Positions 33,663 to 42,063 of a DNA stretch of 64,000 nt are shown in pieces. How positions within the stretch are numbered: position 1 is the first letter of the stretch; each line of letters begins with the position of its first letter. The stretch covers positions 4,712,001 through 4,776,000 of the forward strand of contig NZ_CP025394.1 in the NCBI RefSeq assembly GCF_002943525.1, in the 5' to 3' direction. The stretch comes from Kitasatospora sp. MMS16-BH015. Lineage in GTDB: Bacteria; Actinomycetota; Actinomycetes; Streptomycetales; Streptomycetaceae. The notes under the pieces were generated by a model. The model did not search any database. It saw only the letters and a list, made by a program, of their open reading frames with translations, and was not told the origin of the DNA. Position numbers and translations under genes: made by a program.

Positions 33663-34433
33663 ATGTCCATGGGGGATGCCTTGAACACTGCCTTACGATC
33701 GGCTATGTCCGCTGCTGGCCTGAACCCACGCCAGCTGGCAGGCCGCGTCGGGGTCACGGGCAAGACAGTCGAGCGTTGGCTGGCTGACGACGACCTCGTC
33801 CCCCACGCGAGGAACCGCGAGGACGCCTGTAGGGCGCTGGGAGTGGACGAAGAGATGATCTGGCCGCAGATAGTGAAAGACAAGATCAAGACCGGTCACG
33901 ATCGCGAGCTGGTCCGCGCGTACCCGTACCGGTCTGCGTGTCCGAGTGAGGTGTGGGCCGAGCTTGTCGCACAGGCGACAGAAGACCTGTTCTTCGCGGG
34001 TTACACCAACTACTTCGTCTGGCTTGAGCAGCCGAACTTCGTCGCAACGCTCCGCAGGAAGGCCGAGCAGGGGTGTCGAGTTCGCTTCCTCCTGGGCGAC
34101 CCGGACGGCGAGACGACACGCCAGCGCGAGGCCATCGAGGACACTGCGCTCTCCGTCTCGACCCGCATCCGGATCAGCTTGGAGAACCTGAGCCGGCTCA
34201 CGACTGTGGAGGGCATCGAGAGTCGGTTCAGCGCTCCCGAGGACGCGACGAACCACGTGAGCTTGTCCGTGTTCCGGTTCGACTCTCAGGCACTCGTCAC
34301 GCCGCATCTTGCGCGATTGGTAGGCCACGACTCGCCCCTGCTGCACCTGCGCCGGGCCGAGGACGGGGGGCTGTTCGACCGCTTCGCCGAGCATGCGGAG
34401 GAACTTTGGTCGCGTGGGGTTGAAGCCGGCTGA
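33663..34433 (+). CDS. XRE-type regulator with DUF5919 PLD-like domain
   Basis: The 256-residue protein has an N-terminal helix-turn-helix (LRSAMSAAGLNPRQLAGRVG, then VTGKTVERWLADD). The C-terminal domain has ATEDLFFAGYTNYFVW, RRKAEQGCRVRFLLGDPDG and HVSLSVFRFD and matches DUF5919, a phospholipase-D-like fold. The HxK catalytic pair of true PLDs is not apparent, so the domain is probably sensory. It probably represses the divergent three-gene operon or controls element maintenance. ATG at 33,663 has GGAG 8 bases upstream; ATG at 33,669 is possible. Confidence 0.75.
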   Translation: MSMGDALNTALRSAMSAAGLNPRQLAGRVGVTGKTVERWLADDDLVPHARNREDACRALGVDEEMIWPQIVKDKIKTGHDRELVRAYPYRSACPSEVWAELVAQATEDLFFAGYTNYFVWLEQPNFVATLRRKAEQGCRVRFLLGDPDGETTRQREAIEDTALSVSTRIRISLENLSRLTTVEGIESRFSAPEDATNHVSLSVFRFDSQALVTPHLARLVGHDSPLLHLRRAEDGGLFDRFAEHAEELWSRGVEAG

Positions 34434-35069
34434 TCGTCGTCCGGCCGGTCGGGTGCCGGTAGCTCCGACTCTCCGCCACAGCGTGGGCAGCCTTCGTCCG
34501 TCCACGGCCGGAGCTTGAGGTTTCACGCTGTGCCCCACCGATGGCCCAGGTGCCCTTCATGAGCGTTACGCCCCCCTTAACGCCCCCTTTTCTCGGGGAT
34601 GTTGAACTGCCAACTAGGCTGGCGATCAGTTGAATTGGCATCTCGGGGGCGCAGGAAACAGCATGACACCTAGCGTGTACCGCGCATGCTGGAACCGGGA
34701 TCGCGAGACGATAACATGCGGAACTTCCGCAGCACTCCCACCTTATTCTCCCGGGCGCAGGGAGGACTGCTAACCCGCAACAAGTACGGCCTCGGCCGTT
34801 GCAGTGTCGCCATTACTACTTACTTCCCCCTGACTGGAAAGTCAGTGGTGCTTTAGTTCGAAAATAAAGCCGAGAGGCTGTCGATGGAGCAGGCTCTTAC
34901 CCTGTCGGGCCAGTGTAAATGCTTTGCCACCCGCTGGGAGCGATGCCTCGGCCTCTACAGCTCACTTGTCTCCCCCCGCATCTCCTCTCATCTGCTGGCG
35001 AGAACTTTAAACCGGTGCCACGATTGTGCAACGAGCCCTTATCAATCAATGGCCGGATCTATTGGGACT
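34434..35069. other. 636-bp region without a convincing gene
   Basis: Lower-G+C sequence between the XRE gene and the 3' end of the DUF6602 gene. It contains an imperfect direct repeat, GTTGAACTGCCA (about 34,600) and GTTGAATTGGCA (about 34,629), and a small hairpin CTGACT-GGAA-AGTCAG near 34,830. Short frames here lack ribosome sites and sensible composition. It may hold promoters or the remains of a gene. Confidence 0.5.
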
Positions 35070-36398
35070 TCATTCCTTCTGCCTATTCGGAGCATGTTCG
35101 CGCAACTCCATCCAGCGGGTGATCCAACGGTTCAAGCGGCCAGTACTGTTCTCTGCGGCGACATATTCACCAGTCGGGAGAACTGCCAGCCCGCATTCCT
35201 TTGCGATGAGCTTTAGTTGTTGCCCATAAGATGCGACAAGACGAGTCTCTAGGAGGCGATCGCGAACGCTATCATATTCAATTCCGCGAGACTCTAGCCA
35301 TGACAACATTTCAGAGTCATTGGCGTGGACTTCCTTTCCTTGGCGCAGCCGCATAAGCAAAGAAAATTCCTCCTCCCCGATAAAGCTGGGACTCCACTGT
35401 TCAGTTACCGGAATCTTGTTGAGCGCTTCATTGTCGACCTCATGCACACTCGCTTGCCAGCCACTTCTCCCATCGACCTGGACGGCGCGGAAGCTCAACA
35501 GGCCCCTGCCGACCTCTATCTCAAGATCTTCTCCCCAAAGTTGCTGGCCAAATCCATACATTTCATCTAGTCGCGTCCATATAAATTCCAGCAGTAGCTG
35601 CAGTGGGTTTTCTGGCGTCGAGAAGTAGAATGGCCACCAGCCGTCGACCAGAGGTGCCATGAATGGCCGCCCATTAGTCTTCACGAGAGAATAGCTGCCC
35701 GAGATGATCAGCTGCGGAAAATCCGTCGGACCGAAGCCGACATTTCCAATGTTCTCCTCAAGATAGTCCACCATTGAGGATCGGAAGTTTTTCTCGCTCT
35801 TGAACCCATGTATTCCAAGAATGACTCGGATTGCGGAAACCTGCTCCAAGGCAAGGGCATTAAGTATGGCCTCCTCTGCGTATGAGAGGGTGGCAATCCC
35901 TTCTGCTCCCCAGGCGGCCCGCCCGGTCATCTCGGCGAACGTTCTGATTGAGGGTCCCATGCTCCGATGTGGATCGTCTAGCTCCTCGGCACCTTGATAA
36001 TAAGGGTGCTCAATTTCGCTGACCGTCTTGAGTTGGGAGAATGCGTCGCGAAGCTCGGCCGAGTGAAGATTTTTCTTTACTTCGATGACGGCAATGATGT
36101 CTTTAACATGCCATACGTAAGTTTCGCTGTATGGCAGTCTCTCCCCTTCTCCCTTTACCACCATGCAGTCCATTTGGCCAGAAATGCGGCCATTGCCATC
36201 GCAGGCAAATCCGGTCACTACTCGCAGCCCCAGACCATCGGGAAGGGCGCGATTCAATATGCTAGAAGACAGTCCCTCGTACATGTCCCCAATCGTCGGG
36301 GCGTGCTTTATGGGGACCTGATCAAGTTTGGGCAGCTCTTTGCGGAGAATTTCCGAAAGAAGATCTGCGGCTGTGCGAATCACCGAGCCTCGCCCCAA
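35070..36398 (-). CDS. DUF6602 protein with PD-(D/E)XK nuclease-like core
   Basis: The 442-residue protein has an N-terminal helical segment (AADLLSEILRKEL) and then GQMDCMVVKGEG with VIAVIEVKKNLHSAELRDAF about 30 residues later. This D...ExK spacing is that of restriction-endonuclease-fold proteins and matches DUF6602. The rest shows no recognised domain. The gene is A/T-richer than its surroundings, as often in defence cargo of mobile elements, so nuclease-based anti-phage activity is a reasonable guess. The start is uncertain: TTG at 36,398 is the first possible, GTG at 36,386 is an alternative. Confidence 0.65.
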   Translation of the reverse strand: MGRGSVIRTAADLLSEILRKELPKLDQVPIKHAPTIGDMYEGLSSSILNRALPDGLGLRVVTGFACDGNGRISGQMDCMVVKGEGERLPYSETYVWHVKDIIAVIEVKKNLHSAELRDAFSQLKTVSEIEHPYYQGAEELDDPHRSMGPSIRTFAEMTGRAAWGAEGIATLSYAEEAILNALALEQVSAIRVILGIHGFKSEKNFRSSMVDYLEENIGNVGFGPTDFPQLIISGSYSLVKTNGRPFMAPLVDGWWPFYFSTPENPLQLLLEFIWTRLDEMYGFGQQLWGEDLEIEVGRGLLSFRAVQVDGRSGWQASVHEVDNEALNKIPVTEQWSPSFIGEEEFSLLMRLRQGKEVHANDSEMLSWLESRGIEYDSVRDRLLETRLVASYGQQLKLIAKECGLAVLPTGEYVAAENSTGRLNRWITRWMELREHAPNRQKE

Positions 36399-36549
36399 TT
36401 CTTGTACTTCATATTATTCTCAATGGCTCATCATAGATGGCAGCGTTGAAGCAATTGGGGCGTTCGCGGTAACGATCTCGCGCGTGGTTGGCTCGCTGGA
36501 CTGTCCGTGGTAGCGGCAGGGGGCAGGAGGTGACACATCGGGTGGCGCA

Positions 36550-37131
36550 TCACTCCTGCCCGAGGTGGCGGTACAGCGTCGCCCGGCTGATCCCGAGTGC
36601 TTTCGCGATGCCGCTCACGCTCTCCCCTTTGGCGCGGCGGGCACGGGCTATCGTCAGCCTGTCCTCGCTGATCACCGTCGGACGGCCTCCGATGCGCCCC
36701 TGCGCCTTCGCGGCATCCAGCCCGGCCTGAGTGCGCTCCTTGATCAGCGACCGCTCGAACTCCGCCATGGCGCCGACCACCTGAAGCATGAGCCGCCCGT
36801 CCGGTGTGTTCGGGTCGATGCTCGCCAGTGCGCCGGTCAGCACCTTGAAGCCGATGCCCCGAGCCGACAGGGCGTCCACCATCGTCACCAGGTCGATCAG
36901 CGAACAGGCGAACCGGTCCAGCTTCCACACGCACAGCGTGTCCCCGGGGCGGACGTAGTCGAGCACGGCGGCAAGCTCCGGCCGGTCCTTGCTCTTGCCG
37001 CTCGCCTTGTCGATGAAGACCCGGGAGCAGCCGGCGTCCGCCAGGGCATCCAGTTGAAGCTGCGCCTCCTGCTCGTCTGTGGAGACTCGGGCGTAGCCGA
37101 TCAGGTGGCCGGTGGTCTTCTTCGTCGTCAT
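36550..37131 (-). CDS. Small serine recombinase (resolvase/invertase)
   Basis: The 193-residue protein has YARVSTDEQ with the catalytic serine, then TLCVWKLDRFACSLIDLV, GKVL-type core FKVLTGALASIDPNTPDGRL and AEFERSLIKERT. A C-terminal helix-turn-helix (VSGIAKALGISRATLYRHL) completes the normal resolvase length. LDRFACS differs from the usual LDRLGRS, losing one conserved arginine. Paired inverted repeats immediately upstream (37,142-37,200) look like its res site. Likely role: resolving multimers or autoregulation, since integration is handled by the large integrase at 40,504. Confidence 0.92.
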   Translation of the reverse strand: MTTKKTTGHLIGYARVSTDEQEAQLQLDALADAGCSRVFIDKASGKSKDRPELAAVLDYVRPGDTLCVWKLDRFACSLIDLVTMVDALSARGIGFKVLTGALASIDPNTPDGRLMLQVVGAMAEFERSLIKERTQAGLDAAKAQGRIGGRPTVISEDRLTIARARRAKGESVSGIAKALGISRATLYRHLGQE

Positions 37132-37141
37132 GTCTCTACTG

Positions 37142-37200
37142 TCTCAAAACTGGTCTCAGAACATCAGGGGTTTCGAGTATGTTCTGAGATGGGTTTTGAA
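37142..37200. promoter_or_regulatory. Candidate res site upstream of resolvase
   Basis: TCTCAAAAC and TCTCAGAAC are followed after 18 bases by GTTCTGAGA and GTTTTGA. Two nested inverted repeats thus share a TGG spacer on each side. The site starts 11 bases before the resolvase start. A further TTTCTGAGACG half-site lies at about 37,252. Layout fits binding by resolvase dimers and autoregulation. Confidence 0.6.
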
Positions 37201-37695
37201 CACCGAGACGACCCCGAGGCGGGCCCCTGAGGGGCCGTCGCACAAACCATCGTTTCTGAGACGACTCCCGAGGGTGACCCGGCGTCACGGAGACCCCCCG
37301 GTCTCAATTTCGCGGCGACGTGTCTGGACCTGGGGGCCGGGTCCGGGTGGCTCGATCCCCCAGAGATTGACCCACCCCCCGGGTACCCCCACCCCTCAAC
37401 CTGTGCGTGTCGCTAAGAACGTGGGGGCCGGGTCCACCAGAAAGCCCCGATGAGCCATGCGAGCCTTCCCCCTCCCTGCCGCTCAGGGTGGAGCAGCAAG
37501 GGGGGTACCCGCCTGGGGGTGGACCCACTGCGGAGCAGCCCGGGGTAACCCGCATCGTGGCCAGCGGCGAGGGTCGGAACACTTGGGACACTTCTGGGGT
37601 CCGATGCCGTAACTCTCCCCATGCACGCGTAGAGGAGGTTTAGGGAAACGACCCTTCAAGCGTCCCAAGTGTTCCAGTCCTGCTGCTTCCGCCGG
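37201..37695. other. Non-coding region between resolvase and primase-helicase genes
   Basis: About 500 bases without a credible gene. It holds the extra resolvase half-site near 37,252, runs of GGGGG/CCCCC, and the long-spaced inverted repeat at 37,576-37,675. It could contain a replication origin for the excised form. Confidence 0.45.
37576..37675. repeat. Long-spaced 14-bp inverted repeat, possible origin
   Basis: GGAACACTTGGGAC at 37,576-37,589 is repeated in exact inverted form at 37,662-37,675, 21 bases from the primase-helicase stop. The 72-base spacer is too long for a simple terminator. Position beside the replication gene suggests an origin or initiator-binding site. Confidence 0.45.
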
Positions 37696-39081
37696 TCAGC
37701 GCGGTTGCCCGAATACGTCCCGCTGAACGGCCACCAGGCGGACGCCCGCAACCCCGCGCACCTTCTTGCCGTTCACGCGCTGCTGCCGCCCCGCTTCCGC
37801 GCCGAAGTGGCGGGCCACCGCCTTGGACCATGCTTGCGGCTGTCCGGGGAGTCGAGGGTGCTGCTGTTCGCCGCGCTGCTTGATCTCGCTGTTGGGCACG
37901 AACCCGTCCGGCGCCGCCTCGAAGTTGGCTTCCGCCCAGTCGGCGAACGGATCGGACTCCTCCCGGTACTCGTCCGTTGCCCTGGCAACCCGCTCCGGCT
38001 CGTTCAGCCCGTGCCGGTGCCACTCGGCTGCCCCACGGACCACCCATGCGGCGATGCCCTCCGCTTCGTCCAGGAGACGGCCCTTAAGCCCCTGGTCCTC
38101 CCGTCCCACGAACGACTCGTCCCACGGGACACACCGGAACCGGCGCCAGATCCCTTCGTCGGTGCCCTTGATCGTCGGCTGGTCGTTGCCGGACATGATG
38201 AGCAGCGCGGTGGGGGTGAAGTCGTACGCCGGCTTGTACTTCTGGTTGGCGGTGAGGAGGTCGGCGGCCGTGAACGCCTTCACGAACGCCTCGTCCAGCC
38301 GGGCGGCCGTCATCTCGCTGGACAGTACGAGCCGGGCGCCGTGGAGCTTGGCCACCAGCGACCCGTTGCGGCCGTTGCGCTGCTTCTCCCAGAACTCTGC
38401 CTCTTGCGCCGTGGTCACGGCTGCGAACACCTTGCCCAGCGTCTCGGTGAACACCCCCTTGCCGTTGCGCCCCGAGCCGTAGAAGAACGCCAGGCACTCC
38501 TCCCGGGTGGAGCCTGTCACGGCGTATCCCGCCAGCCGTTGCAGGAAGGTGTGCATCTCGGGGTCACCAGGCTGTGAACTCTCAAGAAAGGCAATCCAGT
38601 TGGGACAGTCAGCGTCTTGGCGGTAGTCCAGGTCCACCATGCGGGTGATCAGGTCACCGGGATCGTGGGGGCGCAGCCGGCCGGTGCGCAGGTCCACGGT
38701 GCCGTTGCGGAACGTCAGGGCGAACGGGTCGGTGTCCAGGTCCGCGACGCTGCGCCGGATGCCGGGCATAGCTTGCATCTCCAGCAGAGCCGCCGAGATG
38801 AGCCGGGAGGTGCGCAGTGCCTTGCCCGCGTCGATGAGTTCGCTGTTGCCCGCTTCGATGGCTTCGGTGAGCAGGGCACTGGACACGTCGTGGACCATGC
38901 CGCGCGCCACGGCGTCCCGGTTGGAGTCGTTGGCCCAGCGCCGCCCGTCCCACGCATACCAGCCGGGCCCGTCCACGTAGATGAGCTGGCCGCCGACCCG
39001 GTCGGCGATGAACTCGGCCCGGTCAACGTCGGTGCCGTCCCGCTGCGTCAGCAGTCGTACGGTCTCGGGTGCGGTGGTCAT
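37696..39081 (-). CDS. P4/D5-type DNA primase-helicase
   Basis: The 461-residue protein has a D5-N-like domain (PFALTFRNGTVDLRTGRL at about 130-150, preceded by LEMQAMPGIRRSVADLD) and an SF3 helicase with FFYGSGRNGKGVFTETLG (Walker A, about 210). LVLSSEMTAARLDEAFVKAF (Walker B region) and LLIMSGNDQPTI (motif C) follow, with a winged-helix tail. Phage- and plasmid-type primase-helicases of this family unwind replication origins. It implies that the excised element replicates autonomously. The N-terminal catalytic primase domain is absent, so priming may use host enzymes. The start overlaps the upstream stop (ATGA). Confidence 0.9.
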   Translation of the reverse strand: MTTAPETVRLLTQRDGTDVDRAEFIADRVGGQLIYVDGPGWYAWDGRRWANDSNRDAVARGMVHDVSSALLTEAIEAGNSELIDAGKALRTSRLISAALLEMQAMPGIRRSVADLDTDPFALTFRNGTVDLRTGRLRPHDPGDLITRMVDLDYRQDADCPNWIAFLESSQPGDPEMHTFLQRLAGYAVTGSTREECLAFFYGSGRNGKGVFTETLGKVFAAVTTAQEAEFWEKQRNGRNGSLVAKLHGARLVLSSEMTAARLDEAFVKAFTAADLLTANQKYKPAYDFTPTALLIMSGNDQPTIKGTDEGIWRRFRCVPWDESFVGREDQGLKGRLLDEAEGIAAWVVRGAAEWHRHGLNEPERVARATDEYREESDPFADWAEANFEAAPDGFVPNSEIKQRGEQQHPRLPGQPQAWSKAVARHFGAEAGRQQRVNGKKVRGVAGVRLVAVQRDVFGQPR

Positions 39082-39599
39082 CGGCTGCCCCCGTCGCGCT
39101 TGGCCTTCCAAGCGGCCAGGTAGGCGCTGTTGCGGCCCTGCTTGCCGGCCTGGTCGGTCTTCTCGGTTCGGCGGTGCAGCTCGTCCAGCAGGACGCCGAT
39201 GAGCTGGTCGGACTCCGTCTCGCGGGGCGCCGCTGCCGTGTCCTGGTCCGCCAGTTCCATCTCGGCTTCCTCCAGCAGGCCGCTGGCGTATTCGCGTTCC
39301 TGCTCCCAGTCGATGTCGGCATCGGCGGGGGCAAGCTCGTACGGCGGCAGGTAGCGCAGCACTCGGGCGTCGAACACCGGACGGCCCCGGTAGTCGGTGT
39401 CACGGCAGTGCGGGACGAGAGTGCCGCCGATGAGGGGCTGGTGGTTGCTGCCTCCTCCGTGTCGGTGTTCGGCGGGGCAGTACGGGCACTGGATGGTGAT
39501 TGGCCAAGTGCCGCATGTGGAACGGCCGTTGACGTGGGCGGCGACGATCGGGGGCCGCGCCTGCGGGCCGAACGGAGGGTAGATGTGCTGTTCAGACAA
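39078..39599 (-). CDS. Element protein with putative zinc-binding motif
   Basis: The 173-residue protein starts at TTG 39,599 after GAGGAC. CPYCPAEHRHGG and a following VPHC suggest a zinc ribbon. A long acidic helical stretch (DWEQEREYASGLLEEAEMEL) and a basic C-terminus follow. The stop overlaps the primase-helicase start, so the two are coupled; genes with this type of N-terminal zinc motif commonly precede primase-helicases in actinophages and satellites. It may be a primase accessory or DNA-binding factor. No family recognised. Confidence 0.65.
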   Translation of the reverse strand: MSEQHIYPPFGPQARPPIVAAHVNGRSTCGTWPITIQCPYCPAEHRHGGGSNHQPLIGGTLVPHCRDTDYRGRPVFDARVLRYLPPYELAPADADIDWEQEREYASGLLEEAEMELADQDTAAAPRETESDQLIGVLLDELHRRTEKTDQAGKQGRNSAYLAAWKAKRDGGSR

Positions 39600-39628
39600 G
39601 TTGAGTCCTCTTGTTCGGGAAACGGAAA

Positions 39629-39689
39629 ACCCCCGCAGGTGACCCGTCACCCCATGCGCCAACACGGGTGATTCGGGTCCTGCGGGGGT
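39629..39689 (-). terminator. Leader hairpin of primase operon
   Basis: ACCCCCGCAGG and CCTGCGGGGGT pair perfectly across a 39-base loop that has its own partial pairing. It lies 30-90 bases before the TTG start of the 173-residue gene, so it may attenuate that transcript or block read-in. Confidence 0.45.
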
Positions 39690-40014
39690 CGTTGATGGTC
39701 CCTGGACGGGAGGAAAGGCACGGTGGTTGGCGTCACCGTGACCGTGGAGAGGCAGCGCGGGCCGGCTGGCGGGTCTTTTGGGATATGGAGGGCGGGGGTT
39801 TCCCGTCGAAGTGCGCTGATCACGCCCCGACATGGGCCTCTACCTCCCTGTAGGGAGGGAGAGGCCCCCGCCGAAACGGGCAGTCACGATCTTTCGGGAC
39901 ATACAGGCAGCGAAGCGTTACCGAACCCTGATCCGGTCCGCTGTTCCCTGCCCCACCTAGAGCGCGGCGACTTCCCCGGTTCCACCACTGCGGAAGGGCT
40001 CAGCCAGCACGGGG

Positions 40015-40067
40015 CACCTACTCACGTGAGTAGGTGGTCCTGGCTGCCGAGCACCGGATTACGTAAT
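40015..40067. promoter_or_regulatory. Two perfect palindromes, candidate operators
   Basis: CACCTACTCACGTGAGTAGG plus TG forms a perfect 22-bp palindrome at 40,015-40,036; ATTACGTAAT forms a perfect 10-bp palindrome at 40,058-40,067. Both sit in the control region between the oppositely placed replication and integrase genes and could bind the element's regulator. Confidence 0.5.
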
Positions 40068-40450
40068 TAGGCGCCCCGGACGCCCCGAGGCTCCGGAACG
40101 CGACGGATTCTCTTCACCAGAGGTAGAGTGCAACGGTTGCCACGCAAGACGGTCACTGGTGCACGCAGTGGGACATACAGGACCGAGTCCTTCACTTGAT
40201 CTTCACGAATGACACTGCCAATCTCAGCCCTTGGGATGCCTGGCTCCCTGCGATTCGGCTTGCCGGCCCCGAGCCACGCGGCGGTGCCCCCTCGGGAACG
40301 TGAAGGATTCCCGGTCTGACCCTACTCGCTGTGGGGAGCAGAGGGTTTCCGTCCGCCGCCGTATTCCACGGCCTGTGGATGGGGCTCGGATCGGTACTCC
40401 ACTACGCCACCCCCATGGAGCGCCTGTACGGCCCTCTGCGAGCACGAGAG

Positions 40451-40505
40451 AGCCCCGCCGGACCGCACGGGGGCCAGACGGGGCCGAAAGGGGCGCAGCG
40501 GGGCT
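40451..40505 (-). terminator. Hairpin at integrase 3' end
   Basis: AGCCCCGC and GCGGGGCT pair across a G-rich 39-base loop and overlap the integrase stop codon. Probable rho-independent-like terminator of the integrase transcript. Confidence 0.4.
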
Positions 40506-42042
40506 ACTGCTCCTCGATCTCCGCCCACTCGATTCGAATCCGCTGCTCCGGTACGAAGCGCTTGCCGCGTTCGCCCTTGCTGACGAAGACTCCGTCGATG
40601 GCGAGTGACAGGCGGTCCCGCTTCTGCTCCTGTGTCGAGGCCGCCCACGCCGGCAGCAACAGCTCGGAGTCGAGAAGCGGCGTGATGTTCACGGCGGGGA
40701 GCGGCAGCGCGGCCAAGTCGGCGCGCAGTCCGTCGATTCGGCTCTGTAGGCGGTCGGCGAGCCGGTCGTAGCGCTCTACGGCACCTGGTCGGTCGAACTC
40801 GCCCCGGACGTACCGTGCGTCTTCCAGATCGGCCAACCGGGCTTCCTGGTCGGCGATTTCACCGCTGATCGCATCGCGCTTGGCGAAGGTCTCGGGGTCG
40901 CTCCGCTTCACCCAGCGGTCGGCGATGGCGACCAGGAGCGGGTCCTCCGGCTCAAGCGCCGGAAGGAGGTACAGGAAGCGCATGGCTACGTACTCGTCCA
41001 CCCGGTCAGCCATCGCGCTCGCGCCGGGGCACTGGTTGCCGGCCCGCCGAGCCATGCACTGGTAGCTGCCGCCAACCCGGTGCATCCGTCGGCCACAACC
41101 GGGAACGTCGCAGAACACCAGGCCCGTCAGGAGTGCGGTTCCGTCGGGCTTCGGGCGGCGCTTCCCTGCGTGGACGTAGGTCCGGGATTCGAGTTGGCGG
41201 ATGATGCGCTCGCGCTCCCCGACCGTGATGATGCCTTCGCCTATGCTCACGGTGTCCAGCGTCTCGGGGTCTCGGTAGGGAAAGACACGACCAGTGAACT
41301 TCCTTCCGCCGTCCTCCGTTTCGACCGACTCTGTCTCCGGCATCAGACCGGCGAACGCCGGGGACTTGAGCAGGTTCATGATGCTGGCGGCGTTCCACTG
41401 CCCACCTCGGGCGGCGGGGATGTCGTACTCGTTGAGCAGCCGTGCGATCTTCACCAGCGACTGGCCGGCCAGGGCGTCATCGGCGATCAGCCGGGCGTAG
41501 ACGGCCGTCTCCGGGTCGTGCACCAGCTTCTTCGTACTGGGGTCGACCAGCAGCCCGTACGGGGGCTGTCCGCCGATCCACTGGCCCTTGCGCCGAAGGT
41601 GCCGCTTGGCGCTGGCGACCCGAGTGCCGAGGTTCTTCGACTCGGACCGGGCGAGTTCGGCGAGCATGGCGACGATCATGCGGGACGAGTCGTTCGAGGT
41701 GTCGAGACTGTCCATGACGGACACCAGGCGCCCGCCGGCCTTCTCGATGTCGTCCAAGACCTTGCCGACCTGGCCGATGCCCTTCCGCGACAGCCGGTCG
41801 AGCTTCCACACGATCAGCGTCCCGACGACGCCCGCCGTGACGGCGGCAAGGGCGGAGTCGAACCCCTTGCGCTCAACGTCCTTGAAGCCGGAGCGTCCCC
41901 GGTCGATGTGGACCTTGCGGACCGTCAGGCCGTTGCGCTCGGCCCACGCGCGGCAATCGGCTTCCTGCCGTTCGATCGCCGTCTTGCCGTCCCGGTCCAA
42001 GGACAGCCGTAGGTACAGGTCACACAGCGTGTGGTGGTGCAT
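40504..42042 (-). CDS. int: Large serine integrase
   Basis: The 512-residue recombinase has LYLRLSLDRDG with the catalytic serine near residue 14, LIVWKLDRLSRKGIGQVG, and MLAELARSESKNLGTRV leading into the long E helix. A recombinase domain follows (GGQPPYGLLVD, NEYDIPAARGGQWNAASI), then a zinc ribbon (CDVPGCGRRM ... CMARRAGNQC) and a coiled-coil-containing C-terminus. This is the phiC31/TG1-type plan. It acts on attP/attB to integrate; excision needs a directionality factor, not identified here. ATG at 42,042 has GAGGGGG upstream, and the att core is 38 bases away, the normal arrangement. Confidence 0.95.
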   Translation of the reverse strand: MHHHTLCDLYLRLSLDRDGKTAIERQEADCRAWAERNGLTVRKVHIDRGRSGFKDVERKGFDSALAAVTAGVVGTLIVWKLDRLSRKGIGQVGKVLDDIEKAGGRLVSVMDSLDTSNDSSRMIVAMLAELARSESKNLGTRVASAKRHLRRKGQWIGGQPPYGLLVDPSTKKLVHDPETAVYARLIADDALAGQSLVKIARLLNEYDIPAARGGQWNAASIMNLLKSPAFAGLMPETESVETEDGGRKFTGRVFPYRDPETLDTVSIGEGIITVGERERIIRQLESRTYVHAGKRRPKPDGTALLTGLVFCDVPGCGRRMHRVGGSYQCMARRAGNQCPGASAMADRVDEYVAMRFLYLLPALEPEDPLLVAIADRWVKRSDPETFAKRDAISGEIADQEARLADLEDARYVRGEFDRPGAVERYDRLADRLQSRIDGLRADLAALPLPAVNITPLLDSELLLPAWAASTQEQKRDRLSLAIDGVFVSKGERGKRFVPEQRIRIEWAEIEEQ

Positions 42043-42063
42043 GCACGCCCCCTCTGGAGATCC

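Larger units (their letters stand above)
39600..40503. other. 900-bp non-coding control region of the element
   Basis: No convincing gene in either strand. The region has an 11-bp-stem hairpin in the leader of the primase operon (39,629-39,689) and a 12-bp direct repeat GGGACATACAGG at 39,896-39,907 and 40,170-40,181. It also has perfect palindromes at 40,015-40,036 and 40,058-40,067, and a hairpin after the integrase stop. The density of symmetric sites suggests promoters, operators and possibly a transfer or replication locus. Confidence 0.55.

Noticed and set aside
34884..35216. A 110-codon plus-strand frame
   Set aside because: It overlaps the DUF6602 gene by 147 bases antisense, has no clear ribosome site and a composition unlike a folded protein.
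37142..37200. CRISPR repeats
   Set aside because: Repeats are short nested inverted arms, not regularly spaced direct repeats with unique spacers.
39723..40070. A 115-codon plus-strand frame in the element's control region
   Set aside because: No ribosome site, low-complexity composition, and it runs across the 22-bp palindrome, better read as regulatory DNA.
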